Of a stretch of 64,000 bases of DNA, positions 9,348 to 17,231 are shown piece after piece. Source of the DNA: Mesorhizobium atlanticum (GTDB lineage Bacteria > Pseudomonadota > Alphaproteobacteria > Rhizobiales > Rhizobiaceae); contig NZ_QMBQ01000001.1 of assembly GCF_003289965.1 (NCBI RefSeq), positions 310,001 to 374,000 on the forward strand, given 5' to 3'. Positions within the stretch are counted from its first letter, which is position 1. Each line of letters starts with the position of its first letter. A program made the position numbers and the translations under genes. The notes under the pieces were generated by a model that was given only the letters and a program-made list of their open reading frames with translations, had not been told where the DNA came from and made no database searches.

Positions 9348-10450
9348 GGATGGCTCCCCTCGATCGCCATGACGATCCCATCGGCTCTATTGCAACCCAC
9401 TCTCAAGCGTTCGCCAAGCATCGGCGAGGCAGTCATGCTCGTGACCGACCTGGCGATGAGTTTCTCGCCGTCCGGCATGCGCAAGGTCACTTGGGAGGAG
9501 TTGCCCTCGTACAGGATTTCGACGATTTCGCCCGCGAAGCAGGTTTCGTGGGATGGCTGATAGGGCGTCAGAGCTTCCGGCCGAACGAAATAAGCGGCCG
9601 GTTGATCACAATGGAGATTGCCCGCGGCTCGGCCCGTGAAATCCCCCAGAGCGGTGGAGATGGTCGCTTCGGTACCGTCGAAGCGCTTTATCCGACCGCG
9701 GATGATGTTGTTCTCGCCGACGAATGAAGCGACGAAGGGGGTTTCGGGCGCGGAGTAGATCGAGCGCGGCGAACCGACCTGCTCTATCCTGCCGGCGTTC
9801 ATGACGGCAACCCGGTCCGACATCGCTAGCGCCTCGGCCTGGTCATGGGTGATGTAGATGAATGTGATGCCGATCCGCCGCTGGATCGCCCTGAGCTCAG
9901 CCCGCATGTATTGACGAAGCTTCAGGTCAAGCGCCGAGAGAGGTTCGTCCAGCAGCAGAACCGACGGCTCGACGGCAAGAGCGCGCGCGATGGCAACCCT
10001 CTGCTTCTGCCCGCCGGATAGTTCCTGGATCTTCTTGGCGCCATGGCCAAGCAGCGAAACGATATCAAGCAAACGCGAGACCGTTACATCGCGATCGCGC
10101 CGCGGAACGCCCCGTACACGCAGTCCATAGCCGATATTCTCGGCGACCGTCATCAACGGAAAAAGCGCGAGATTTTGGAATATCAGAGCGGTCGGCCGCA
10201 TGTTGGGCCCGGCCGCCCGCATGTCGATACCGCCGATCTTGACCTGACCCAAAGTGGGAGATTGGAAGCCTGATATTGTCCGCAGCAACGTCGTCTTGCC
10301 GCAGCCGGAAGGCCCGAGGAAGCTGAAGAACTCGCCGGACTCGATTTTGAGGTTTGTACGCTGCAGTGCCTGGAAGTCACCGTAGCGGACTTCGAGATCA
10401 CTCAGCTCGACGACACCGCTCTTAGCGGTGGCGCCAATATTGTCGGGCAT
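9344..10450 (-). CDS. ABC transporter ATP-binding protein, PotA-like
   Basis: 368-aa ATPase that drives the importer. Walker A GPSGCGKTT, signature LSGGQKQRVAIARAL and Walker B VLLLDEPLSALD are intact. The C-terminal ~110 residues form the TOBE regulatory domain seen in PotA/CUT1-type ATPases. A good ribosome site (AGAGGAC) precedes the ATG. It follows the binding-protein gene after an 80-bp gap that contains a hairpin. Confidence 0.93.
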   Translation of the reverse strand: MPDNIGATAKSGVVELSDLEVRYGDFQALQRTNLKIESGEFFSFLGPSGCGKTTLLRTISGFQSPTLGQVKIGGIDMRAAGPNMRPTALIFQNLALFPLMTVAENIGYGLRVRGVPRRDRDVTVSRLLDIVSLLGHGAKKIQELSGGQKQRVAIARALAVEPSVLLLDEPLSALDLKLRQYMRAELRAIQRRIGITFIYITHDQAEALAMSDRVAVMNAGRIEQVGSPRSIYSAPETPFVASFVGENNIIRGRIKRFDGTEATISTALGDFTGRAAGNLHCDQPAAYFVRPEALTPYQPSHETCFAGEIVEILYEGNSSQVTLRMPDGEKLIARSVTSMTASPMLGERLRVGCNRADGIVMAIEGSHP

Positions 10451-10482
10451 GGGAAAGTCCTCTGGCTGCTTCGGTTTTTCCG

Positions 10483-10518
10483 GCCATCCGCAGGACGTGG
10501 GCGACGGCTGCGGATGGC
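10483..10518 (-). other. intercistronic hairpin after binding-protein gene
   Basis: An 11-bp perfect inverted repeat (GCCATCCGCAG / CTGCGGATGGC, 14-nt loop) sits between the binding-protein gene and the ATPase gene. On the transcribed strand it is not followed by a U run, so it is more likely an RNA-stabilising or partial attenuating hairpin that keeps binding-protein mRNA in excess than a full terminator. Confidence 0.6.
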
Positions 10519-10530
10519 GGGGGGCTTGGC

Positions 10531-11703
10531 TCAGGCAGCTTTGAACTTTTCGGAGTATTCGTTGCGGATGGTGCCATACCAGCCCGGCTCTTCCGGCCGG
10601 CTCCAGAGCTTGGAAAGCGCGTCGCCGGGATAGGCCTCCGCGAAGTTCTTCTTGATCTCGGGCGGCAGGAAAGCATCCGTTCCATTCATCACGCCATTGT
10701 AGCCGGAGCCTTCCGCTATCATGGCCGAGACTTCCGGCGTGTAGAGGAATTTCAGGAACTCGTAGGCCTGGTCCACATTCTTGGAGGCAGCTACGAGGGA
10801 AAGCCCGTCAATCCAGGATTGAGCCCCTTCCTGGGGCGCCATGTAGCGGACCGGCTTGCCTTCCTTCTGCAGCGAGAGAGCGGGGCCATCCCATACCTGC
10901 CCGATTACGCATCCATTTTCCATGAAGCCCGACTTGACCATGTCGGAGGTTTCGAAGAACTGCCGGATCTGGGCTTTTTTCGCCGTTGCGAATGCCAGGA
11001 TCTCGTCGAAGACCTTTCGCATCGTGGCTTCGTCCTTATAGGTGTCCAGCATACGGTTGGACGGCAATTTGCCAGAAGCGTCGAACCACAGGCCAATGCC
11101 CAGCAGCAACGTGTCGGGCTTGCCCTGAACCTTTCCGACATATTCGTCCCGCCACAACGTCCCGTAGCTCAAACTCTTGTAGTCAAGCGTGGTCAGATCG
11201 CTGCGCCAACCGATGGCCTCCGTGCCCCAACAATGTGGCAGGGAATAAAGGCCATCATCGAAATGCCAGGCCTTCATGCCGGCCATGACGGAGGGGAGGA
11301 TATTGTCGACAGGAAGCTGGCTTACGTTGATGGGAGCCAGGACGCCCAGATCCCTGAATTGCGCCGCTCGATCGATGGTGGGCTGGCACAGATCGAACCC
11401 GTCGCCCTCAGTCGCCATGAGCTTGTTCATCTGCTCTTCGTTTGAGGAGAACGGGGTGATCTTGATTGCAATGCCAGTCTGCTTGGTGAAAAGCTTCGTC
11501 ACCGCCTCAGGCAGTTCTTCCGCCCATCCCAGAATGTTGAGCTCGCCCGAGGACGCCCTCGCATTTCGGATGAAGTAAGGAGCGCCGAGCGCAGCGATAC
11601 CTCCTCCCACGATCGATTTGACGAGCGTGCGTCGGTTCAGCCTCCCTCCTCCCTTTGAGTGTTTCCCGTGCGCAGCGCCAGCGTGAAGATGTTTGTGATC
11701 CAT
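10531..11703 (-). CDS. ABC transporter substrate-binding protein, PotD-like, Tat signal
   Basis: 390-aa periplasmic binding protein of the spermidine/putrescine (PotD) class and first gene of the six-gene importer operon. The N-terminus has a His-rich start and then a twin-arginine motif (RRTLVKSIVGGG) and hydrophobic stretch ending near ARAS, so export through the Tat system is likely. The mature part begins GELNILGWAEELPEAV, typical of this class. A good Shine-Dalgarno (AGAGGGAA) precedes the ATG. Polyamines or related cationic amines are possible substrates, but this is inference. Confidence 0.9.
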   Translation of the reverse strand: MDHKHLHAGAAHGKHSKGGGRLNRRTLVKSIVGGGIAALGAPYFIRNARASSGELNILGWAEELPEAVTKLFTKQTGIAIKITPFSSNEEQMNKLMATEGDGFDLCQPTIDRAAQFRDLGVLAPINVSQLPVDNILPSVMAGMKAWHFDDGLYSLPHCWGTEAIGWRSDLTTLDYKSLSYGTLWRDEYVGKVQGKPDTLLLGIGLWFDASGKLPSNRMLDTYKDEATMRKVFDEILAFATAKKAQIRQFFETSDMVKSGFMENGCVIGQVWDGPALSLQKEGKPVRYMAPQEGAQSWIDGLSLVAASKNVDQAYEFLKFLYTPEVSAMIAEGSGYNGVMNGTDAFLPPEIKKNFAEAYPGDALSKLWSRPEEPGWYGTIRNEYSEKFKAA

Positions 11704-11765
11704 GGTTCCCTCTTATGGTTTTTGCTTGATTAGTTGTAAGCAAAAAGCGGATCGTCTTGCAACAT

Positions 11766-11787
11766 TTTTTCGATAAATATCGAAAAA
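11766..11787. promoter_or_regulatory. AT-rich palindrome, candidate operator of importer operon
   Basis: Perfect 9-bp arms TTTTTCGAT and ATCGAAAAA separated by AAAT, lying about 63 bp upstream of the binding-protein start codon, where an operator overlapping the promoter would sit. The island's TetR protein is the nearest candidate ligand, though the AT-rich sequence is not diagnostic for that family. Confidence 0.55.
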
Positions 11788-11949
11788 TGTGAAACGCCAC
11801 CTCCGATTTTGGCATAAATTTCAGCATTTGCCGCTTGATTAGGCAGAAAATTCTCGTCAAATATCGATAATGAGGCACGGCGCCATTTTTTGGCGGCCGC
11901 GGATCGGGAGGCTCCGCCTCGGATGGTCGCTTCGGTCGGGAATGTCGAG

Positions 11950-12174
11950 ACCGGCTTCCTCGGCGCGCTGCGCGAGCATTACCGGGTGGTCGACCGCAAC
12001 CTGCTGCTGACGCCCGCGGGCGAAGCGACGCCGGACTGGGCGAGGCAGAAGCAGATCGACCCGAAGATCAACGACTTCCGCCTCATCCAGTACGACATGA
12101 TGTTCGGCAAGCGCCACTCGGCGCCCGACTTCTTCCTCGAGACGGTGGACAAGCTCGTCGCGCATACGAGCTGA
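11950..12174 (+). pseudogene. 3' fragment of the sulfatase-family gene
   Basis: Encodes only the last ~75 residues of the membrane sulfatase-family protein whose full copy ends at 4157. The segment stays open and ends at the matching stop codon, but it lacks the membrane segments and nearly all of the catalytic domain. One Pro-to-Leu change (FFPETV to FFLETV) distinguishes it from the intact copy. It is the displaced or duplicated end left after the 4.2-11.9 kb segment arrived. Confidence 0.9.
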
Positions 12175-12177
12175 GCG
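11950..12177 (+). repeat. 228-bp direct repeat, right copy
   Basis: Partner of 3933-4160 with two differences (12137 and 12171), constant offset 8017 bp. It ends three bases past the stop codon. Just before it, 11942-11950 also matches the unrelated point 3736-3744 of the same gene by a short stretch, which may be chance. Confidence 0.93.
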
Positions 12178-12233
12178 GCGGCGGTTGTTGGAGGCGGGAT
12201 CGCCGCAACCGCGGTCACGGAACGCGCCTGGCG

Positions 12234-13637
12234 CTATTGCGCCGCTTCCGCGAGTTGTCGGCAATACTGTGCGAGCCGACGCGTATCCAAATTGGTCACG
12301 CCGAGCAGGAGTCCCTGAGAGAGGGGTGACCGGACATACCATTGAGAAAGAGGCGACGGAGCCAAGCCGAACGAGCGGGCGCGGCCGGCGATCTCCGCAT
12401 CCGACATTGAGGCGGTTGTCGAGACAATGACCGCCAGGCCAGCAGTGGCTTCGACTTTCAGCGACTTCGACCCGACCTGTGCGAGACCGTCGAGCACGGC
12501 CTGCCGACGAGAGGCGTAGAGGCGCTTCATGCGCCGCAGATGCCGAATATAGTGCCCCTCGCGCAGGAACTCGGCCACCGCGCCTTGAAGCGCCAGGCCT
12601 GGAGCCGGAGCCAGGCAGGCGCACACGTCACCGAACCGGCCAGTCATTCCAACAGGCGCGACGACGAAGCCGAGGCGCAGAGCAGGGCTGATCGTCTTGC
12701 TGAAGCTGCCAACATGGAGAACCCGTCCGGCATGATCGAGCGATGCGAGCGCCGGAGCCGCCCGGCCGGTTAGTTGCAGCTCGCTCAGATAATCGTCCTC
12801 GATGATCCAGGCGTCGCTCCGCCGGGCCCAGGCGAGCAACGCAAGTCTGCGGCTCAGCGACATCGTCATCCCGAGCGGGGCATGTTGCCCTGGCGTGATG
12901 ATTGCCAGTGCCGCGTCCTGGGCGCTCTGGATGGCGCAAGCGACATCCAGGCCTTCGGCGTCGACCGGGACGGCCGTCGCGGTGATTCCCGCCAGGTCGA
13001 GCGCCTTGCGTGTGATCGGGAAGCTCGGATCCTCGATCAAAGCCCGCGACCCCTCCACTTGCAGAGCCCGCACCGCCAGACCAAGCGCCCCGGAATAACC
13101 TCCCGTGACGAACACCTGGGCAGGACTGCAGCGAAGACCCCGGGCAATTCCGAGGTAGGCCGCGATCTCCTTTCGCAGTTGCGGATCACCCCGGGGATCG
13201 GGATAGCTGACCGGCGCGGCTGCCGCCCTCCGCGCCGCTCGCGCGACGACGCGCGACCACAGCTTGAACGGAAAGGCGTCCTGTGAGGGCACGCCCATCT
13301 GGAACGGCAAGGGTGGCGTTCCATAGGTTTGGAACAGCTCCGGCAGTGGCGCCAAGTCGGGCGACGACACGTGCGGCGACGAAAGCGAGCGGCGCCTGGC
13401 GACGCGAGTGCCCGCCGCGCCGGCGCCGACGGCGAACTGCTCGTCTATAAGGCGCTGATACGCGACGCGTACGGTGCCGCGCGAGACGCCGAGTTGTGCG
13501 GCCATGTCACGCCAAGAAGGAAGCTTTGCCCCCGGGTCCAACCGCCCCGTCTCTATGGCGTCCCGGAACACCCGATAGATCTGCGTCGCCAGCGGCGTCC
13601 TTGCGACACGGTCGAGATCGATGGGCAGGACGGTCAT
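12234..13637 (-). CDS. MocR/PdxR-type GntR regulator with aminotransferase domain
   Basis: 467-aa transcription factor with an N-terminal GntR winged helix (GRLDPGAKLPSWRDMAAQLG, then VSRGTVRVAYQRL) and a C-terminal class I aminotransferase fold. The PLP-binding Lys lies in GSFSKTISPALRLGF. MocR proteins use PLP or an amino compound as effector and usually control a neighbouring gene; the divergent oxidoreductase at 13745 is the likely target. No ribosome site is visible ahead of the ATG, so the message may be leaderless. Confidence 0.9.
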   Translation of the reverse strand: MTVLPIDLDRVARTPLATQIYRVFRDAIETGRLDPGAKLPSWRDMAAQLGVSRGTVRVAYQRLIDEQFAVGAGAAGTRVARRRSLSSPHVSSPDLAPLPELFQTYGTPPLPFQMGVPSQDAFPFKLWSRVVARAARRAAAAPVSYPDPRGDPQLRKEIAAYLGIARGLRCSPAQVFVTGGYSGALGLAVRALQVEGSRALIEDPSFPITRKALDLAGITATAVPVDAEGLDVACAIQSAQDAALAIITPGQHAPLGMTMSLSRRLALLAWARRSDAWIIEDDYLSELQLTGRAAPALASLDHAGRVLHVGSFSKTISPALRLGFVVAPVGMTGRFGDVCACLAPAPGLALQGAVAEFLREGHYIRHLRRMKRLYASRRQAVLDGLAQVGSKSLKVEATAGLAVIVSTTASMSDAEIAGRARSFGLAPSPLSQWYVRSPLSQGLLLGVTNLDTRRLAQYCRQLAEAAQ

Positions 13638-13744
13638 TGGGCAATGGTACCATCATTCGCGCCAATCTTGGTCCTGTTTCATGGCCGGAGCCGGACACAT
13701 CTGCCGGCCATCGTCACGTAACCAAGGATCGAGGAGACAGTTTC

Positions 13745-14662
13745 ATGAAAGCAATTGTCGTGGAGCACCAGGCCGCAGGGACTGCCGGGATGACGCTGGT
13801 GGACCGGCCCGAGCCGCTGGCAGCGATCAACGACGTCGTTGTCCAGGTTCACGCATCGGGCTTCGTCCCAACCGAACTCGAGTGGCCCTCGACCTGGGCC
13901 GACCGCCGCGATCGTGACCGGACCCCATCGATCCCTGGGCACGAACTGGCCGGGGTGGTCACCGCTCTCGGCTACGGCACGACGGGGCTGTCGTTGGGAC
14001 AACGCGTGTTCGGCCTCGCCGACTGGCATCGCGACGGGACGCTGGCGGAGTATGTGGCTATGGAGGCACGCAACCTCGCGCCGCTGCCAGGCGATGTCGA
14101 CTTCGCGGTGGGCGCGAGCCTGCCGATCTCGGGCCTGACCGCATGGCAGGGACTGTTTCAGCATGGTCGCCTTCAGGCGGGCCAGAGCGTCATCGCCCAC
14201 GGCGCGGCCGGCGCAGTCGGGTCCATGGTGACGCAACTCGCACGCGAGGCCGGCGCCTATGTCATTGGCACCGGACGCGCCGCCGACCGTCAGAAGGCGA
14301 TCGACTTCGGCGCAAATGCGTTTGTCGATCTCGAAAACGATACCCTGGAAGACGTCGGCCGCGTCGATCTGGTGTTCGATGTCATCGGCGGCGACATTCA
14401 GAAGCGCTCCACGGCGCTGATCCGACCCGGGGGCACGCTGGTGACCGCCGTCGGCCCGGCCGAGGCACGGCCCGTGGATGGCCTGGTAATCGATTTCGTG
14501 GTCGAGTCCGATCGCGCCCAGCTGAGTGAGATCGTGCAGCGGGTGCGGGATGGACGACTGCGGACGAACATCGGCAAAGTCGCGCGCCTCGACGAGGCGA
14601 TCGCCGCCTTCAACTCGGGCGAGCGACGCGCCGGAAAAACGGTCATCCGCGTCCGTCCGTGA
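13745..14662 (+). CDS. NADP-dependent quinone oxidoreductase-like MDR protein
   Basis: 305-aa medium-chain reductase. It has an N-terminal GroES-like domain and a Rossmann domain with the cofactor loop AHGAAGAVGSMV. Catalytic zinc ligands are absent, which places it in the zinc-free quinone reductase/zeta-crystallin branch. AGGAGAC precedes the ATG. Divergent from the MocR regulator with about 107 bp between them, a typical regulator-target pair. The physiological substrate (quinone, enone or aldehyde) cannot be read from sequence. Confidence 0.88.
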   Translation: MKAIVVEHQAAGTAGMTLVDRPEPLAAINDVVVQVHASGFVPTELEWPSTWADRRDRDRTPSIPGHELAGVVTALGYGTTGLSLGQRVFGLADWHRDGTLAEYVAMEARNLAPLPGDVDFAVGASLPISGLTAWQGLFQHGRLQAGQSVIAHGAAGAVGSMVTQLAREAGAYVIGTGRAADRQKAIDFGANAFVDLENDTLEDVGRVDLVFDVIGGDIQKRSTALIRPGGTLVTAVGPAEARPVDGLVIDFVVESDRAQLSEIVQRVRDGRLRTNIGKVARLDEAIAAFNSGERRAGKTVIRVRP

Positions 14663-14734
14663 ACCGGCTGGCAGGGCGCATCGCATAGATAGGCAACCTG
14701 CGGGGAGCTGGGTATTGGTGCACCGTACCGACTA

Positions 14735-14835
14735 ATGCATGTCGCCCAAAGTGCGTAGCGGTTTTGGGGCAACGACATGCATAAAAACAACAACCTAAAG
14801 CGCGTCGCATGAGGGCATTCAGACGCGACGCGCTT
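14735..14835 (-). repeat. ~105-bp dispersed palindromic element, copy 1
   Basis: Contains two hairpins: ATGCATGTCG/CGACATGCAT (14735-14744, 14773-14782) and AAGCGCGTCGC/GCGACGCGCTT (14798-14808, 14825-14835). Read on the minus strand its order (AAGCGCGTCGCG, a T-rich stretch with ATGCATGTC, then AAAACCG and CACTTTGGGCGACATGC) parallels the elements at 39110 and 40842. It lies between convergent genes and overlaps the 3' end of the NYN gene. Confidence 0.8.
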
Positions 14836-15589
14836 AAGTCTTCCGCCCTCCTCTTCGCGCGGCCTCCGGTTTGATCCTGATGCGCAACGCTCCGCCCTCG
14901 GGACGGTCGATTTCGAACGCGTTCGTCTTGCGCACCAGATCGCTCAGCTTGCGAAAGCCGAAAGTGCGTGGATCGAAGTCGGAAGCCAGGTTGGCAAGTT
15001 GCGTTCCGACCGCACCGAGCGGAACCCAGCCATCCTCGCTTTCCATCTGCGCGATGGTTTTGCGGATGATGGGCACGGCCGCCGAAGGCGGCTGCAACGG
15101 CTTCATGGCCGATACTGCCTCAGGCTCATTCGCGGGCGCGGACGGCAGCAGGTTCTCGGTATAGACGAATCGCCGGCATGCCTGGCGGAAACTCTCAGGC
15201 GTCTTCTGCTCGCCGAAGCCGAACACGTCGATGCCCTGCTCGCGAATGCGGGCTGCGAGCCGGGTGAAATCGCTGTCTGAGGAAACCAAGCAGAAACCGT
15301 CGAACCGGCCGCTATGCAGCAGATCCATTGCATCGATGACGAGCGTGATGTCCGAAGCGTTCTTGCCTGTCGTGTAGGCGAACTGCTGCTGGGGTATGAT
15401 TGCGTGCTTTGAAAGGACGTCGGCCCACGCTTTCGAGCGCGAGCTGGAAAAATCGCCATAGATGCGACGCACGCTGGCTTCGCCGATCTTGGCGATCTCC
15501 TCGAACAGCCCATCGGCGATCTTGGCGGAAGCGTTGTCGGCATCGATGAGAACGGCAAGGCGTGGCGAGCGCGGCTCGGACGGCATCAT
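14834..15589 (-). CDS. NYN-domain (PIN-like) protein with LOTUS/OST-HTH tail
   Basis: 251-aa protein of the LabA/Limkain type. The N-terminal NYN domain shows the acidic positions expected of a PIN-like ribonuclease: LIDADNAS, SDITLVIDAMDLL and VSSDSDFTRLA. The C-terminal ~75 residues (ending in RIRIKPEA) look like an OST-HTH/LOTUS RNA-binding module. AAGGAAA sits just ahead of tandem ATGs at 15589 and 15586. It is downstream of a small zinc-ribbon gene and is probably co-transcribed with it. RNA processing is a family-level inference; no target is known. Confidence 0.85.
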   Translation of the reverse strand: MMPSEPRSPRLAVLIDADNASAKIADGLFEEIAKIGEASVRRIYGDFSSSRSKAWADVLSKHAIIPQQQFAYTTGKNASDITLVIDAMDLLHSGRFDGFCLVSSDSDFTRLAARIREQGIDVFGFGEQKTPESFRQACRRFVYTENLLPSAPANEPEAVSAMKPLQPPSAAVPIIRKTIAQMESEDGWVPLGAVGTQLANLASDFDPRTFGFRKLSDLVRKTNAFEIDRPEGGALRIRIKPEAARRGGRKT

Positions 15590-15599
15590 GGTCTTTTCC

Positions 15600-15773
15600 T
15601 TAGCGCTGTTCGTGCCACCTGAAGTTCTTGCTCTCAATGTCTATGATATCGCCGCAGTTGGCGCATTCCATCTGGATGTGCGTTCGAATCCAGCCGACGA
15701 GCGTCCTCGCCTGATGATGACAACGGGGGCATTCCACGTCGATTTCGAAGCTGTCGGTCTCGCGCTTCGTCAT
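15600..15773 (-). CDS. 57-aa zinc-ribbon protein
   Basis: Small protein with two CxxC knuckles (ECPRCHHQ near residue 15 and ECANCGD near residue 37) and a His-rich end, the pattern of a one-domain zinc ribbon. It ends 10 bp before the NYN gene's start and points the same way, so the two are probably one unit. Function unknown; a nucleic-acid-binding role would fit the neighbour. Confidence 0.75.
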   Translation of the reverse strand: MTKRETDSFEIDVECPRCHHQARTLVGWIRTHIQMECANCGDIIDIESKNFRWHEQR

Positions 15774-15782
15774 GGCAATGCC

Positions 15783-15938
15783 TTAGCTTTCATCGCCGGC
15801 TGGCTCCTGCGCTTCATTCCGCTCCGCGGATGAAGGTTTCTCCTTCGCAGCTTTCCCCGCAAGCTTGGCTTCTTTCTTGGCCGCCTTGGCCTTGTCTCTT
15901 TGACTGCGCTCGTATCGATAGTTCGGCTTCATCGCCAT
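15783..15938 (-). CDS. 51-aa lysine/alanine-rich hypothetical protein
   Basis: Begins MAMKPNYRYERSQRDKAKAA and is dominated by Lys, Ala and Glu, probably a charged helix without a stable core. GGAGAG lies at good distance from the ATG. Short proteins with the MKPNYxxER opening are common in rhizobia as conserved hypotheticals (recalled, not checked). It precedes the zinc-ribbon gene by 9 bp on the same strand, so it is probably first in that small operon. Confidence 0.72.
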   Translation of the reverse strand: MAMKPNYRYERSQRDKAKAAKKEAKLAGKAAKEKPSSAERNEAQEPAGDES

Positions 15939-16039
15939 TCGAGCTCTCCGTATCTGGTGGTTCCATCAGGCCGAATGCTGGCTGAGCATCGCAAGTGAGC
16001 CAGCGAGCACGGCTCAAACCGCGCAGTCGCCCGCCAAGC

Positions 16040-16291
16040 TCAGTAAATCTCAACCGTGCGGTCGGAGCCGATCCCCGCCCCCTCAAGCGCGATGAGGAAT
16101 GCGGCACTCGCGTCATCGGCAGCGCCATCTTCGGCGCAGCGTTTCATCGCGTCGGTCCAAGCCAGGCTGTCGTTTCCTGGCCAATGGTCAAACAGGAAAT
16201 CCGAAGCCTGTGCGACGGACTCAATCAGCGTGAAGCCGATCGGGCCGGCGACATAGACAACCACGGGAACCCGGAACTTTTTACCAGCCAT
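16040..16291 (-). CDS. DUF982 family protein
   Basis: 83-aa protein matching the rhizobial DUF982 layout: a beta-strand opening (FRVPVVVYV), then ESVAQASDFLFDHWP, then a helix rich in Ala (DASAAFLIALEGAGI). These proteins are numerous in Mesorhizobium and have no known function. The ATG at 16291 was chosen because the fold starts there; an upstream ATG at 16315 is possible. Confidence 0.72.
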   Translation of the reverse strand: MAGKKFRVPVVVYVAGPIGFTLIESVAQASDFLFDHWPGNDSLAWTDAMKRCAEDGAADDASAAFLIALEGAGIGSDRTVEIY

Positions 16292-16369
16292 CGCGCACCC
16301 TACGCCCGATTGCATCGAAAGACGAGCGCGGGTCTATTGTTGGCCCGCTTTGACTACACCCGGATGCCG

Positions 16370-16645
16370 CTACCTGAAATCGGCGGCGGTTAAAGTGTAG
16401 GAGTCTCGGCGGTTGCGGGCATAAACCTTGCCTGCCACTTGCTGTATGGAGGTTCGCAAGCCATCGAATGCAGAAAGATAGGCCGTCTCCACGCTGGCCT
16501 TCGCCCCCAGGACAATGCCGTTTCTCGCCAGAGCCTCGGCCTCGATGAAGAAACGGATTTGAAACATGCCGTCATGACCGATGAAGTAGACGCCATTGCG
16601 CTCCTGATCGAAGCTTCGGCTGGGGTTCGGGAACGCGAGCGTCAT
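16370..16645 (-). CDS. DUF1488 family protein
   Basis: 91-aa protein with the family's opening (MTLAFPNPSRSFDQERNGVY), the central GHDGMFQIRFFIE strand pair and a C-terminal helix plus KVYARNRRDSYTL. DUF1488 proteins are small, cytoplasmic and uncharacterised. Its ATG overlaps the stop of the upstream small gene (ATGA at 16642-16645), so the two are translationally coupled. Confidence 0.78.
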   Translation of the reverse strand: MTLAFPNPSRSFDQERNGVYFIGHDGMFQIRFFIEAEALARNGIVLGAKASVETAYLSAFDGLRTSIQQVAGKVYARNRRDSYTLTAADFR

Positions 16646-16857
16646 GACTGGTCTGCCGGCTTCTCAAGCGCAGCGAAGAACCGCGCGGCGATCCTCTCCG
16701 TACGGCGCTCGCTGCTGCAAAAGTTCAGGGACAGCATATTTTTCGTCGCTTCCGAACGGCTGAGCCCGACCAGGGAGGCGCCGTTCACATGCGCTGGAAT
16801 GCCCGTGAAGACATGATAGACAGTCCAGGAGCGATCGGCTTCGACGCGGCGGCCATA
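16642..16857 (-). CDS. small conserved protein, paralogue of 18721 gene, start unclear
   Basis: About 71 aa starting near YGRRVEADRSWTVYHVFTG. It shares the pattern Y-x-x-R, SWTV(Y/F), FTG-x-PA and a following amphipathic helix with the protein at 18721-18912. No in-frame ATG lies close to the conserved start. A TTG near 16966 with a GAAGGGG site would give a longer N-terminus, and the out-of-frame ATG at the expected place suggests a damaged start. The C-terminal stop overlaps the DUF1488 start. Confidence 0.55.
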   Translation of the reverse strand, partial: YGRRVEADRSWTVYHVFTGIPAHVNGASLVGLSRSEATKNMLSLNFCSSERRTERIAARFFAALEKPADQS

Positions 16858-16958
16858 TTGATGGTCCCCAAAGTCGCATGCCCGGGCACCGCCTGCATTT
16901 TCCTCGCGAAGATGAGGCCAGGCGCCGCGAGCGGCATCCTTGCGAGGGTCACCGACGT

Positions 16959-17201
16959 TCAAGATGGCGCCCCTTCGTCTGTGCCCGCCTGCGCGGCGAT
17001 GATGCCGGAATAGATCATCGCGCCGTCTGCGTCGGCGATGGCGACGGCATCCGGCCATTGGGGCATGTTCAGCGTCCTTGCCAGAAGCCCCGCGATCTCG
17101 ATCGCCGCGTCGAGGTCGGCCGCATCCACGGTCTCGCGGCCGACGACGGCGTGCGCGTCGTCGGCAATGCGCGTGCGATAGAATTCGATCACAACCTTCA
17201 T
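16959..17201 (-). CDS. 80-aa conserved hypothetical protein
   Basis: Begins MKVVIEFYRTRIADDAHAVV and continues with an Ala/Asp-rich helix (DAADLDAAIEIAGLLARTL) and a beta hairpin (DAVAIADADGAMIYSG). The alternating strand-helix-strand pattern suggests a compact alpha/beta fold. AGGCGG lies upstream of the ATG. Part of the minus-strand run of small genes between 15.6 and 17.9 kb; no function assigned. Confidence 0.68.
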   Translation of the reverse strand: MKVVIEFYRTRIADDAHAVVGRETVDAADLDAAIEIAGLLARTLNMPQWPDAVAIADADGAMIYSGIIAAQAGTDEGAPS

Positions 17202-17231
17202 AGGAGTCCGCCTCGCGCAAACATCCTGGCG

